Of a stretch of 64,000 nt of DNA, positions 52,588 to 61,699 are shown piece after piece. This DNA is from an uncultured Fibrobacter sp. Lineage in GTDB: Bacteria; Fibrobacterota; Fibrobacteria; Fibrobacterales; Fibrobacteraceae. A model generated the notes under the pieces. That model was not told the origin of the DNA. It saw only the letters and a program-made list of their open reading frames with translations, and did not search any database. The stretch is taken from assembly GCA_934700345.1 (NCBI GenBank), contig CAKUXP010000008.1, positions 33,909 to 97,908 of the forward strand, read 5' to 3'. A program made the translations under genes and the position numbers. Each line of letters opens with the position of its first letter. The first letter of the stretch is position 1.

Positions 52588-52635
52588 GTGCGACCTGTAA
52601 TTTTATACAATTCAAACTTTACCATATGGAAAAGC
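52588..52635. repeat. Dispersed intergenic repeat, copy B
   Basis: Partner of 4675-4720: shares cctgtaatttt and the degenerate ACTTYRCCATA block followed by ggaaaag. Preceded by taggaattaggaacgagc, another word of the TTAG class. Confidence 0.5.
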
Positions 52636-52742
52636 CCGCTTTGCAGCCCCTCATCCCGTATTTCGCAATCCGCTTCCCCAAAAGCCCAAATTTTTGCAAG
52701 GATTCTTTTCACCGAAAGAAATTTTAAGCTATTTTAAGCATT

Positions 52743-53588
52743 ATGAAGCGAAACTTTCCCTGTCTCCTGATTTTCGTTGCAAGCCTTTTTGCAATAACGA
52801 CTTCTGCCTTCGCGGAACCCGAAGAGGGATTCTACGAGAAACATGATATCCGCGGATTCATTTCCGTCGGAGCGGATTACCGCGGAATGCGCAGCGCTTA
52901 CGCCAACTATTTGAACAGACTCCTGTTTAACAAGAACCAGGGATTTATCGTCGATAAAATCACCGAGGATGGCGATACGGTCAAGGCCGCAGTTCTCGAC
53001 AAGGATATTTCTCGCTACGAACACTTCAACGATTACTATCTCGGCCTCCACATCGAAGTCGGCGCGCAGTATCACCAATTCCTCACCTGGTTCGACATCA
53101 ACTTCATGCCGACCCAGGTTTCGGACAAGCCTGCCGATTACAGCAGCACGACCAATGAACGCCTCTATAACGTCAAGTGGTTCGCTTATGGAATCGACTG
53201 GATGTTCGGTTGGAAGCTCTTCGGCGAGAACACGGTCATCAACCTGATTCCGTCCGCAGGCATCGGTCTGAACCTTCTGAACGTCCATCTCGCATCCGAC
53301 TATTATTTTATCGAATCGGGTTCGGACTCCTCTTACGTGCAGGCGCGCAACCGCTATTACAGCACGCTGTCTCCGACATTCAACGCGCAGGTCGAATTCC
53401 GAGTCTCTATCGACCCGATTTCCATCGGCGCTTACGCAGGCTACCGTGTCGTCCGTTTCAACGAAATCGATTTCGAAGGCCACAGCCTCGGCGATACGGA
53501 CAACAACGGGGACACTTGGTTCCTCGGCGCTAAGATAACCTGGACATTCCTCTCGGAAAACCAGAAAAAGCTCCGCGACAAGCTGTAG
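52743..53588 (+). CDS. Predicted outer-membrane beta-barrel protein
   Basis: A 281-residue protein with a signal peptide (1-24, ending AFA) and alternating aromatic strands: HDIRGFISVGADYRGM, YYLGLHIEVGAQYHQFLTWF, VKWFAYGIDWMFGWKLF, LIPSAGIGLNLL, ISIGAYAGYRVVRF and WFLGAKITWTFLS. It looks like an eight- to twelve-strand barrel. The last eight residues are charged rather than ending in Phe. No family recognised. It is convergent with and overlaps the NYN gene by 59 bases. Confidence 0.7.
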   Translation: MKRNFPCLLIFVASLFAITTSAFAEPEEGFYEKHDIRGFISVGADYRGMRSAYANYLNRLLFNKNQGFIVDKITEDGDTVKAAVLDKDISRYEHFNDYYLGLHIEVGAQYHQFLTWFDINFMPTQVSDKPADYSSTTNERLYNVKWFAYGIDWMFGWKLFGENTVINLIPSAGIGLNLLNVHLASDYYFIESGSDSSYVQARNRYYSTLSPTFNAQVEFRVSIDPISIGAYAGYRVVRFNEIDFEGHSLGDTDNNGDTWFLGAKITWTFLSENQKKLRDKL

Positions 53589-54228
53589 CCTTCATCCGGG
53601 GCGAAAGGAACAAGTTCCGAGCCAGCACATCCGAGTTGGCTTTTTCCATGACGCGCTCCATGGGGACATAAAAAGTCGATTGGCGCTTCAGGTTCTGGTC
53701 CGTATGCCAATGGATTTCCTTTTCCCGGTTGCGGTAGGTGAAGTTCCAGCCGAGAAGCAGCGTCGGAATATCCATCGAAGCGAGCCTTGGCGGAATGTCC
53801 GCATACTGTCCCTGCGTACTCGCAAGGACAAGGGCGTCTAACTCCCGATATTCCGCATACAGAAGCACATCATCCTTCAGTTCCAGGTTCGGGCAAAGGC
53901 TATTGGCGTAATTGACCGAGGCGAAATGTACATCGAACCCCGCTTTCGAAAGTTCTCCCGAAAAATACTTTACACCCGCGTGACGAAAATCGTTATCCGC
54001 CTCCGGATTGCGGTATGGATGGTAATAGTGCGCCATCATTTCAATCGGTTTTCCCGGCCAAAAATAACGCGAGATATGGACGGCGACCCAGTTCTTGAGT
54101 CCGAGGAAATTGATGCCCGCACATTCCGGGTTCAAGCCTCGGTAATACTCGTTCACCTTCCGGAGCGTAAAGCCATCGACAAAAAGTCCGACCCTGAATG
54201 AAGATTTGTCTTGGATTTTTTCCTGCAT
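53530..54228 (-). CDS. NYN-domain (PIN-like nuclease) protein
   Basis: A 232-residue protein with an NYN fold: RVGLFVDGFTLRKVNEYYRG carries the first Asp, DVLLYAEYRELDALVLAST the second acidic cluster, and GQYADIPPRLASMDIPTLLLGW the last. NYN proteins are metal-dependent RNases related to LabA and Limkain. ATG 54228 has AGGAG eight bases upstream and is preferred to an earlier start. The last 59 bases run into the convergent barrel gene; the final 20 residues (Gly/Arg/Ser-rich) therefore may not be conserved. Confidence 0.75.
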   Translation of the reverse strand: MQEKIQDKSSFRVGLFVDGFTLRKVNEYYRGLNPECAGINFLGLKNWVAVHISRYFWPGKPIEMMAHYYHPYRNPEADNDFRHAGVKYFSGELSKAGFDVHFASVNYANSLCPNLELKDDVLLYAEYRELDALVLASTQGQYADIPPRLASMDIPTLLLGWNFTYRNREKEIHWHTDQNLKRQSTFYVPMERVMEKANSDVLARNLFLSPRMKATACRGAFSGFPRGMSRLS

Positions 54229-54261
54229 ATCGGGTTCTCCTGTTTTAATGGAAAAGTCCAA

Positions 54262-54548
54262 GACTTTAAACGTTTTTCAACCCCAAAAAATCCACCGGAA
54301 AAGAAAATTTTACAATGGGGCAACTAAAGTTTGCGAATCGTTGAAAGCAGGGAAAAGCAGAAAACAGGAGGCGGAAATTAGCAATGAGCAATTAGAAATG
54401 AGAAATTGACTGTCTAGCGAGCAGCATCAGGGGCGAGGGAGAAGAGATTCGTCGTTATTGGCGCGGGACGTGAGGCAGAAAGCTGCCCGTTCCGCAGACC
54501 ATTCCTGACGCCTCGTTTCTCGACCGTCCGCAGTTTGAAGCACGAACA
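54262..54548. repeat. Intergenic region with TTAG/GAG-type repeats
   Basis: No gene. 54376-54425 nearly matches 37584-37633: it shares gcaatgagcaattag, and then aatgag and attgactgtc and gcgagc in the same order. Confidence 0.6.
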
Positions 54549-56093
54549 TCAAAAGCCCGGAGTCGGCTGGGCAGCAATCCAGTTCGAAGGTTCATGCCCG
54601 GAAATTTCGAAATCGACTCGGTTCAAGCTGTAGCCATCGCCGTCGGCTTCTTCGGGCCAGAGACCGTCATCGGAATAGAGTATCGCGTCCGAAACCCGAT
54701 AGAACGTGCGAAGCGAATCCGCATTCAGTGTGTAGGCGATGGCCGAGGGTTCTTCGATGGAAATCTTTTCCCCGCGATTCGAGAGCTTTCCCGGATACTG
54801 GAAAACCTGAAGCGTTTCGGGCAGATTCCACTTGGCGCGGAACTCTTCGACAGTTATCGAAAGGCTCGTGTAGCCGTCCGCCGCCGTATAGGTTTTCGGG
54901 ATAAGCAGAGCGACTTCTCCCGGGGCGATCGTAGCCAAATCCGCCCATTCAAACCCGACGCCCGCAACTTTCCAACCGAGAATCGTCGAATCCAGATTCT
55001 TCCGGAGCGAAACAGCCGAATCCCCCTTGTTGACGATTTCGAGAAATTCCACATCGCCATCGGGAGGATTGTAATAGACTTCGCTGATAAAGACGGGACC
55101 GAGCAGGGCCTTGGAGTTTTCACTGCCGGGCGTCGGTTCGAGAAGCGTCCCCTGCTCCATCGTGGAGTCCGAAAGGGCGATGGTTCCCGCCGACTTTCCA
55201 TTCGGAACCGCAGAAAATTCAAGGCTCGATTCGACACCGGTTAAGATTCCGTTCACCGCTTCGCGCAAATAGACAGACTCTCCGCGCGCAACAAAAGAAA
55301 CCGGAGTCTCTTCTCCGCTTTCCGAAAGGAGCGTTTTCAGAACGAGGAAACCTTTCGCCGGGACAGTCGTACCGCTCGGAATATAACGGAGGCTGTCTTC
55401 GGCATCTGCGCGGACAATTTTCCAACCGCCGATATCCGCATCGCTCGAAGCGGCGTTGTAAAATTCGATCCAGGATTCGGAGCCTTCATGATAGGGCATG
55501 ATTTCATTGATGCGGACCGAAGAATGTTCATAATAAGGGTCTTCTTCCGAGCCGGGATTTCCGTTCTGCGTCTTGCTTGCCGCCCATGCACTGGCGTAGG
55601 CGGGATTTCCGCCGATATAGACAAGCGAACTTCCGTTGCCGTCGGCGAGGTTCGGCCAGGGAGGATTATTGTCAAAGCGGGCGTCAAAATCCCCCGGACC
55701 GTCCAGCTTGATTTCCAGCACGTCTCCGGAATTGGAAAGCTTGAAACCCGAATTCCACTGGAAAAGCCTTCCTGAGAAATTCGGATATTTCGTCTGGAAC
55801 AGGAACTTGTCGTTCGTCACCACGATGATTTCGTTTTCGGCAAGCGGTTCGTCGGGGAAAGAAAATTCCACGGCACCGTCGAGGCGCAAGTTCATCGCAG
55901 ACATGCTTTCTATCGACTTTCCCGTAAGCTTTAGCTCGACAAATTCGGGCCAGCCGTTCTGCGGATGATACATCAGCTCGGTGCAAGTCATCACCGGGTA
56001 GGAAACGGAGCGGGTCTTTCCGCTGTTCGAATCCGAACAGGCGAAGAAGGAAAGCGCTAGCGGGCAAACGAGAACGGGGAAAAATTTCTTCAT
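54549..56093 (-). CDS. Lipoprotein with multiple lamin-tail domains
   Basis: A 514-residue lipoprotein (lipobox FFACS, Cys19). Three lamin-tail-like domains are seen: about 32-140 (CTELMYHPQNGWPEFVELKL), 190-285 (INEIMPYHEGSESWIEFYN) and 330-440 (FISEVYYNPPDGDVEFLEIV), each with the typical xxEI/xxEV...FVEL pattern. A C-terminal segment (DGDGYSLNRVDFEISGHEP; WIAAQPTPGF) matches the usual end of such domains. It should sit in the envelope facing outward. Last gene of the DUF4956-VTC operon; start overlaps the VTC stop (ATGA). Confidence 0.82.
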   Translation of the reverse strand: MKKFFPVLVCPLALSFFACSDSNSGKTRSVSYPVMTCTELMYHPQNGWPEFVELKLTGKSIESMSAMNLRLDGAVEFSFPDEPLAENEIIVVTNDKFLFQTKYPNFSGRLFQWNSGFKLSNSGDVLEIKLDGPGDFDARFDNNPPWPNLADGNGSSLVYIGGNPAYASAWAASKTQNGNPGSEEDPYYEHSSVRINEIMPYHEGSESWIEFYNAASSDADIGGWKIVRADAEDSLRYIPSGTTVPAKGFLVLKTLLSESGEETPVSFVARGESVYLREAVNGILTGVESSLEFSAVPNGKSAGTIALSDSTMEQGTLLEPTPGSENSKALLGPVFISEVYYNPPDGDVEFLEIVNKGDSAVSLRKNLDSTILGWKVAGVGFEWADLATIAPGEVALLIPKTYTAADGYTSLSITVEEFRAKWNLPETLQVFQYPGKLSNRGEKISIEEPSAIAYTLNADSLRTFYRVSDAILYSDDGLWPEEADGDGYSLNRVDFEISGHEPSNWIAAQPTPGF

Positions 56094-56932
56094 GCGAAAA
56101 CCTCCTTGGTATCGTTAAAATTTCCAGCCAGATAAGGGAAGCGGGCGTCCCGAAAATCGCGCGGTTTTTCGTAGATGCGTTTCCATTCGGCGGCGGCATT
56201 TCCGAACTTGGAAAACGCGCCGTGTTTTAAGTTGAACCGATGAATCAGATCGAGCATCCAGAACGGGACCTGAAGCGCGGGACATTTCAATTCCAGCACC
56301 GCATTGCAGTCTCGCTGGAAAAATCGGGGAAGCCCGGTAGAACTCATCTCTTCCGGGCGAACCGTGTAGTCAAAGCCGTTTTCTTCCCGGAACCGCATTC
56401 CCGTATCAATCGTCACCCGGGAATACTCCTCACGAAGCCCAAACCAAGCGCGCCTTTTATACTGGGTGAGAAGTCGAGGTTCCGCATTGTAAGTCCACGT
56501 TTTGCCGATGAAATCCCGGATATACATTCTGTCCTTTTCCGTCCTGCAGGGCCATTCGGATTCCGGACGCTTCCATACAAACGAAGGATTTACGCCCTTG
56601 ATGGTTCCTCGACTCTTGTAGCCGACATTTGCCACCTTGCGTTTGACTTCAAAATGAAATATTCCCGCCTGTTCGGGATGTTCGCCGTAGGCCCGGACGC
56701 GCATATTGAACCGGTCGAGACGCCCCGCCTTTTTCCAGCTCAGGAATGTCCACCGCGGAGAATCCAGATAGAGGTTCGTAATCCAATAAAATCCGCCAGG
56801 CGTGATCTTGGAATAATAATCCTCCTCGCAATATGGCCGAATAAATGCGCCGATTTCATCTGCGAGAGAAACGGGAATATGATACTTGAGTTCAAACCGT
56901 TCCAATAGGCTGAATCCGCGCGCCTCGCTCAT
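56090..56932 (-). CDS. VTC-domain protein (polyphosphate polymerase-like)
   Basis: A 280-residue soluble protein with the VTC tunnel motifs: RFELKYHIP (14-17), NLYLDSPRW (55-58), NMRVRAYG (78-83), FHFEVKRK (95-98), QYKRRAWFG (158-163), VTIDTGMRF (174-181), VLELKCP (214-218) and the basic RFNLKHGAFSKFG (232-244). In yeast the same fold makes polyphosphate from ATP; bacterial members are often found with DUF4956 and are less well defined. Neither signal peptide nor SPX domain is present. Overlaps both neighbours by ATGA. Confidence 0.87.
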   Translation of the reverse strand: MSEARGFSLLERFELKYHIPVSLADEIGAFIRPYCEEDYYSKITPGGFYWITNLYLDSPRWTFLSWKKAGRLDRFNMRVRAYGEHPEQAGIFHFEVKRKVANVGYKSRGTIKGVNPSFVWKRPESEWPCRTEKDRMYIRDFIGKTWTYNAEPRLLTQYKRRAWFGLREEYSRVTIDTGMRFREENGFDYTVRPEEMSSTGLPRFFQRDCNAVLELKCPALQVPFWMLDLIHRFNLKHGAFSKFGNAAAEWKRIYEKPRDFRDARFPYLAGNFNDTKEVFA

Positions 56933-58236
56933 CTTCCCGTTCCCGCCTTGAGGTGATTCGCCACATCGGTCCGCGCAAGAGAGCCCGTTTCGTAAAGCAG
57001 TTCCAGATAGACGGAAAAAATATCCGAATCCAATTGCACAATTTTCAGACGGCTTTCGAGCGAACTTTCCCGGGCGCGCAAGAGGAGCAGAGGATCGCTT
57101 CCCGCCTTGTTTGCGAAATCCTCGAAAAGCGCGCCCTGATCGACCTGCTCCACGAACTTCTTCTGCACCTCGCGCTGGGCAATCAGTCCCATGATCTCTT
57201 CACGGTGGCGTTCCACCTTCTGCAGCATGTCGCGTTTCTTCGCCTGGTAATCGCGCTCGTCTTCGAGAACATCGATCTGGCGCTTTAGACCCGCCGAAGC
57301 CCCGTTCGAAAAGAACGGCAACTTGAAGGCAATCGATGCATAAAACTTGTCCTGCGTCCGGCGGTCGTCATCGGAACGCTTGAGTTGCCATTCTTCCGTA
57401 CAGCTCGAGCCTCTGCATTCCGTCGTCACCCATTTATACTTGTATTTCGCATGGACATACTTATAGCCCACGCCTATCTTGGAAATAAAGTTCCGGTCGG
57501 AAGCCGCATCCTGCTCGGCGCGCTTTTCGCTCAGCTGCCACTTGGCCTTGGCTATCGCCACTTCGTCAAAATTTTCCGCGTCCCACGAGATGTTTTCGAC
57601 GATCGCCTTCACGTCTCCGATTGTCGGGAGAAAATTCGTGTCAAGCGAGACGGAATCAAGTCCCGGTGTCCACGAAAGCAGTTTGATCCTCGAATCCTTC
57701 AGAGCGTTGGAATCCGCAATTATCTTTGCGGAAAGAGTCGCCCGGTTTTCAAGCGCAGTCACCAGGTCCTGCAAGCGGAAAGTCTCCGTTCCGCTTAGAG
57801 CCTGGAGGACCTCGATCCGGTCTGCGGCGACCTGCAGAAGCTCGCAGTGAAGCGTCTGGATTTGCAAGCGTTTCACGTAGCGGAGCGCATGCTCGTAGCG
57901 TTCATACAGAATCGCTGCGCGGTCTTTCGCGATGTGCATTTTCTGGTATTCCGACTGGCTTTTCAGATAGGCTTCCGACGCCGCGCCTTCGCCAAAGGCC
58001 TTCGGCTTGATTTTCAGTTCAAAGTCGTGTTCCAGAAAACCGAAGCCGTCAAGCGAATACTCAAGTTCCAGGTCGTTCCAGAGCTTTGTTCCCGAGCGTT
58101 CTCCGATTGCCGCCATCTTCTTTTGGGAAGCCTGCAAGACCGGATCGTTTTCGGCGGAAGAAACCAGAACGTCCCATGTGAGCGGTTCCGCGAGAACGGT
58201 CACGGCAAATATCCCGCAGCAAACAAAAGTTTTCAT
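56929..58236 (-). CDS. TolC-like outer membrane efflux protein
   Basis: A 435-residue exported protein (signal peptide 1-16) with long coiled-coil helices and two related halves: SAYLKSQSEYQ-type helices, YERYEHALRYVKRLQIQTLHC, then VAIAKAKWQLSEKRAEQD and QIDVLEDERDYQAKKRDMLQK, with strand-like YSLDGFGFLEHDFELKI and FYASIAFKLPFFSNG. Unusual for the family are a Cys pair (ECRGSSCTEEW) in a variable loop. It overlaps the HlyD-like gene upstream and VTC downstream by ATGA and should be the outer-membrane duct of this operon. Confidence 0.8.
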   Translation of the reverse strand: MKTFVCCGIFAVTVLAEPLTWDVLVSSAENDPVLQASQKKMAAIGERSGTKLWNDLELEYSLDGFGFLEHDFELKIKPKAFGEGAASEAYLKSQSEYQKMHIAKDRAAILYERYEHALRYVKRLQIQTLHCELLQVAADRIEVLQALSGTETFRLQDLVTALENRATLSAKIIADSNALKDSRIKLLSWTPGLDSVSLDTNFLPTIGDVKAIVENISWDAENFDEVAIAKAKWQLSEKRAEQDAASDRNFISKIGVGYKYVHAKYKYKWVTTECRGSSCTEEWQLKRSDDDRRTQDKFYASIAFKLPFFSNGASAGLKRQIDVLEDERDYQAKKRDMLQKVERHREEIMGLIAQREVQKKFVEQVDQGALFEDFANKAGSDPLLLLRARESSLESRLKIVQLDSDIFSVYLELLYETGSLARTDVANHLKAGTGR

Positions 58237-59333
58237 TGAGCCTCCCCGTCTAGCGCGGAATTTTTCAGAATGCCGGGAATACTCACCTTTTCGGCAATCG
58301 AAACCTTTTCACCGAGCAAGAGACCGTTTTCTGCCGGGATGCGGATCATCACTTCGCGCCCATAAAGCGGCATGTCCGCCATCTTAAGAAGCCTTACCGG
58401 GAAAGGCACAATGCGACTCGACATTCCGATGACCGTACCGTCCATCCGTTCACCGCTCCCGCCTAGGACCTCGATTTCGTCGCCGACCTGGATCTTCGTG
58501 TAAATTTTCTCGTTGATGTAGCCGCGCACAAGGGAAACCGCCTTGTGCGTCAATGTAAGAATCGGGCTGAAGCTCGAAATCTTTTCGCCATCGCGGACAT
58601 CGACCGTTCCCACAATCCACGTTTCCTTTGCAAGAATTGTCAGATCATCCTGTTCCTTTTCAAGCATCGTAATTTCACGGCGCAAAGCTTCCGATTCTGT
58701 CTTGCTGCTCATTTTCGCAAGTCCCTTGCTCCCGCGGAGAAGCCTTATCTGGGATGCCGCATTCGCCTCGGCGACTTTCAGTTCCTTCTTCAGGTTGCGG
58801 ATGCTCAACAAAATTCCGCTGTTACTGTCCGCCTTGACTTCGCCCGCAATACTTTTCAGCTTCGAGGATATCGCCCGGTTCTGTTCATACTGCGTTGAAA
58901 GCTTGTCGATTTCGAGAAGAATCGTATTGCGCTTCACGTTCAGGTCGGACTGGATTTCCGCAACCTTCTGGTCAATGTCCGCCGAATTGAGATTTCCGCG
59001 ACCTTCCAAAGCGTCCAGTTGGCGGTTCAATTCGTTGATGCGAAGCGCAAGGTCCGGTCTGCGGAGTTCCACAAGCGTATCGCCCGGGCGTACTTCCTCG
59101 CCCGGGATCACATGAATTTTCACCACTTCGACCGCTTCTGGCATACTGATGGTCGTCTCGGCGGCTTCCGCAATTCCAGAAAACACGACATTCTGCCCGT
59201 GAAAGAAATATCCTAGAAGAACAATCGAAGCGACCGCGAGAATCCACGCCAAAAGCATCTTGCGAGACTCAATCGCATGAAAGCGCGAAGAATTCAAATC
59301 CGCCAACTCGTCCAACTTCCTGAAAAATCCCAT
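58233..59333 (-). CDS. HlyD-like membrane fusion protein
   Basis: A 366-residue protein: cytoplasmic start of about 25 residues, one membrane helix (27-44), lipoyl half (AVEVVKIHVIPGEEVRPGDTLVELRRPDL), a coiled-coil about 95-225, second lipoyl half (DLTILAKETWIVGTVDVRDGEKI) and barrel domain (VRGYINEKIYTKIQVGDEIEV). This is the layout of type I secretion or efflux adaptors. Nine bases after DUF4956 and overlapping the TolC-like gene; no pump gene of any known class is in the operon. Confidence 0.85.
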   Translation of the reverse strand: MGFFRKLDELADLNSSRFHAIESRKMLLAWILAVASIVLLGYFFHGQNVVFSGIAEAAETTISMPEAVEVVKIHVIPGEEVRPGDTLVELRRPDLALRINELNRQLDALEGRGNLNSADIDQKVAEIQSDLNVKRNTILLEIDKLSTQYEQNRAISSKLKSIAGEVKADSNSGILLSIRNLKKELKVAEANAASQIRLLRGSKGLAKMSSKTESEALRREITMLEKEQDDLTILAKETWIVGTVDVRDGEKISSFSPILTLTHKAVSLVRGYINEKIYTKIQVGDEIEVLGGSGERMDGTVIGMSSRIVPFPVRLLKMADMPLYGREVMIRIPAENGLLLGEKVSIAEKVSIPGILKNSALDGEAQ

Positions 59334-59342
59334 GAGAGTCTC

Positions 59343-60026
59343 CTATACTTCCGTTGTCGCATCCTGCATCATAAAGTGAATATCCGAAATACCGGAAATC
59401 GCCGCCAGTTCCTTGAGCACTTCACCCGCAGGCCGGTTCTTCCGCAACCGCACCTGATATGCCACATCGATCCGCCCGCCGCCGTCAATCTCCCGCATCG
59501 TTATCAGCACGAAAGTCTTGATGTTCGCCCGCATCACCTTCTCGAGCTTTTCACGCGCGGCGGATTCGTTCGGCATCGCAAAGCGAAGCATTCCATCGAA
59601 GAAATTTTTCGTTCCAAGTCCCGAACGCGAAAGCACAAACGCGATGGTACAGAACGCAAGCGTTCCCCCGGCAGCGATTCCCCAGGCAAAGACGCCACAG
59701 CCGATTCCCGCACCGAGAGCCGCAAACAGGAACATGATGTCCCGCGGGTCCTTGAAGCTCGTCCGAAAGCGCACGATCGAAAGCGCGCCGAGCATCCCGA
59801 GACCGCGACCCACATTATCGCCGATAGCCTGCATCACGGTCGCCGCCACCACGGAACTGAGCACCAGCGCCTGCACAAAGTTCCGCGAATAGGAAAGTCC
59901 GAGGAATGTGTGTTCATAGGTAAAACCTATCGCCGTCGAACAGACAAAGGCGAGGAGGAGCGTGTAGGCCATCGTGATAAGCGTCGGATAGGCAGTGCTG
60001 GACTGGACGGTGAGAAGATCGATCAT
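59343..60026 (-). CDS. DUF4956-family membrane protein
   Basis: A 227-residue protein with three to four membrane helices (about 12-35, 47-65, 93-130) and a C-terminal cytoplasmic domain of about 75 residues (FVLITMREIDGGGRIDVAYQV). The GRGLGMLGALSIVRFRTSFKDPRD segment is the family's conserved core. ATG 60026 was chosen; 31 further upstream codons are open but unlike the family. DUF4956 genes commonly neighbour VTC-domain genes in bacteria, as here. Probable first gene of the operon. Confidence 0.85.
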   Translation of the reverse strand: MIDLLTVQSSTAYPTLITMAYTLLLAFVCSTAIGFTYEHTFLGLSYSRNFVQALVLSSVVAATVMQAIGDNVGRGLGMLGALSIVRFRTSFKDPRDIMFLFAALGAGIGCGVFAWGIAAGGTLAFCTIAFVLSRSGLGTKNFFDGMLRFAMPNESAAREKLEKVMRANIKTFVLITMREIDGGGRIDVAYQVRLRKNRPAGEVLKELAAISGISDIHFMMQDATTEV

Positions 60027-60208
60027 AGTGAGCCTTTTAAAAGGTTGCCAAATGGACGTTCCAAATTCGAAACGCCCTATTGAAATTAGTTTCAAGCGTC
60101 TCGAAATGCACATAAACAAAAGTTTAAATAGCGCCTTTTAATCCCACCGGAGAAGGAATTTTTTGCGGAACGGGGGATTTCACCCCTTTTTCTTGAATTG
60201 CCACCGAC

Positions 60209-60238
60209 AAGAACAGGCGGCCCGGGCCGCCTGTTTCT
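60209..60238 (-). terminator. Terminator after nhaA
   Basis: A near-perfect palindrome (AACAGGCGGCC/GGCCGCCTGTT) with no more than a few loop bases, 26 bases past the nhaA stop. The T tract is short. Confidence 0.6.
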
Positions 60239-60263
60239 AAATGTTTACGTTTTTTGGGAGACG

Positions 60264-61613
60264 TTAAGCGTCCCTGCCCTTCTTCGAAACGATGCACATA
60301 TAGACTATTCCGAGTACCGCGGACAGGAAGCTCCCCGAAAGGATTCCCACCTTCGCACCGGCGAGAAGCTCGTGATGCGTCGGGTCGGCAAACGCAAGGT
60401 TCGCGACAAACAGCGACATCGTAAACCCTATCCCAGCGAGCATTCCGCCGCCGAGGAGGATTTTCCAGTTCACGCCCGAAGGAAGCCGGCAGAGTTTGCT
60501 CTTGATGGCGGCAAACGAAACGAGGAAGATGCCGAGCGGCTTTCCGATGACAAGGCCCGACGCGACCGAAGCCGTCACCATGCTGATGGCGCCAGTATCA
60601 ATGACAACGCCCGCGTTCGAAAGGGCAAAGAGCGGCATAATCACAAAATTCACCCACGGCTGCAGGTGCGTGTTCAGGCGTCCCTGGAGCGAACCGCTTT
60701 CGCGGGAAGTCCGTTCCAGAATGTCGAGAACGTCCTTCCGCTGGTCGTTCGTCATCGGACGGTTTTCCTTGACCGCATCGCCGACGGTCACAATCAGACG
60801 GTCCATGTATCTTTTGGAAACCATCGGGTTCACCGGAGTGAGAAGTCCGATGATCACGCCACAGATTGTCGGATGGACACCGCTCTGCACAAAGCAGAAC
60901 CACGAAATTAGGGCGAGGACGCCGTGCACGAAGAAATTCCGAATGCCCAGCTTAAACGAAAGCCACGTGAGGAAGAGGAACATCGCGGCAACACCCAAAG
61001 CGAGCCACTGGACGCCGCTCGAATAGCCGACCGCGACAACGATGATGGAACCGATATCGTCCGCAATCGCAAGCGTCAGGATCATCACGCGCAGCCCGTG
61101 CGGCACCCGCGAACCGAGAATCGCCATGCAGCCCACCGTGAACGCGATATCCGTCGCCATCGGGATTCCCCAACCGTGGTGCGCTTCAGACGGGCAAAGT
61201 CCCAGGTAGATAATCGCCGGGAAAAGCATTCCGCCGACCGCTGCGAGAACCGGGAGAAGCGCCTTCCGAAAATCGTGCAGCTCGCCTTGGACGATTTCGC
61301 CCTTGACTTCCAGGCCGACCGAAAAGAAGAATATCGTCATCAAGGCGTCGTTTACAAACCAGCCGAGCGTCGGAATGTGACCGCCTAGCGCCTTGTCGAT
61401 GCTCCACGGGCCAATCGTAAAGTTAAAAGGAAGCGACCAGAATGCGGTGTAGGTTTCGTTCGAAAAATTCGCCCACAGAAGAGCGATCGCCGTCACCACG
61501 ATAAGCCCGATTCCCGCGGTCGATTCAATCCTCAAGAACCGCTGCACGGGTCCCACAAACTTATCGATTGCCGCAAGCGGCACCGTCGTTCCAAGAATTT
61601 CTTTTTCGGCCAT
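60264..61613 (-). CDS. nhaA: Na+/H+ antiporter NhaA
   Basis: A 449-residue NhaA with the family's eleven to twelve helices. The signature GIPMATDIAFTVGCMAILGSRVP and LAIADDIGSIIVVA carry the two adjacent Asp residues of the ion-binding site; FFFSVGLEVKGEIVQGEL and GFTMSLFVANLAF are also diagnostic. It exchanges Na+ for H+ across the inner membrane. The C terminus is about 50 residues longer than in E. coli. ATG 61613 has AGGAAG four bases upstream. Confidence 0.95.
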   Translation of the reverse strand: MAEKEILGTTVPLAAIDKFVGPVQRFLRIESTAGIGLIVVTAIALLWANFSNETYTAFWSLPFNFTIGPWSIDKALGGHIPTLGWFVNDALMTIFFFSVGLEVKGEIVQGELHDFRKALLPVLAAVGGMLFPAIIYLGLCPSEAHHGWGIPMATDIAFTVGCMAILGSRVPHGLRVMILTLAIADDIGSIIVVAVGYSSGVQWLALGVAAMFLFLTWLSFKLGIRNFFVHGVLALISWFCFVQSGVHPTICGVIIGLLTPVNPMVSKRYMDRLIVTVGDAVKENRPMTNDQRKDVLDILERTSRESGSLQGRLNTHLQPWVNFVIMPLFALSNAGVVIDTGAISMVTASVASGLVIGKPLGIFLVSFAAIKSKLCRLPSGVNWKILLGGGMLAGIGFTMSLFVANLAFADPTHHELLAGAKVGILSGSFLSAVLGIVYMCIVSKKGRDA

Positions 61614-61645
61614 ATTCTTCCTTTGTTGTTAGCCCACCCAAAATT

Positions 61646-61677
61646 AAAAAAAAGGCCTCCTCGACAGAAGCCTTTTA
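61646..61677 (-). terminator. Terminator after the PRPP synthetase gene
   Basis: Minus-strand AAAAGGCTTC...GAGGCC-type stem followed by eight T, 23 bases past the stop. Confidence 0.8.
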
Positions 61678-61699
61678 ATCCTCGAAAGGAACCTTTTCT

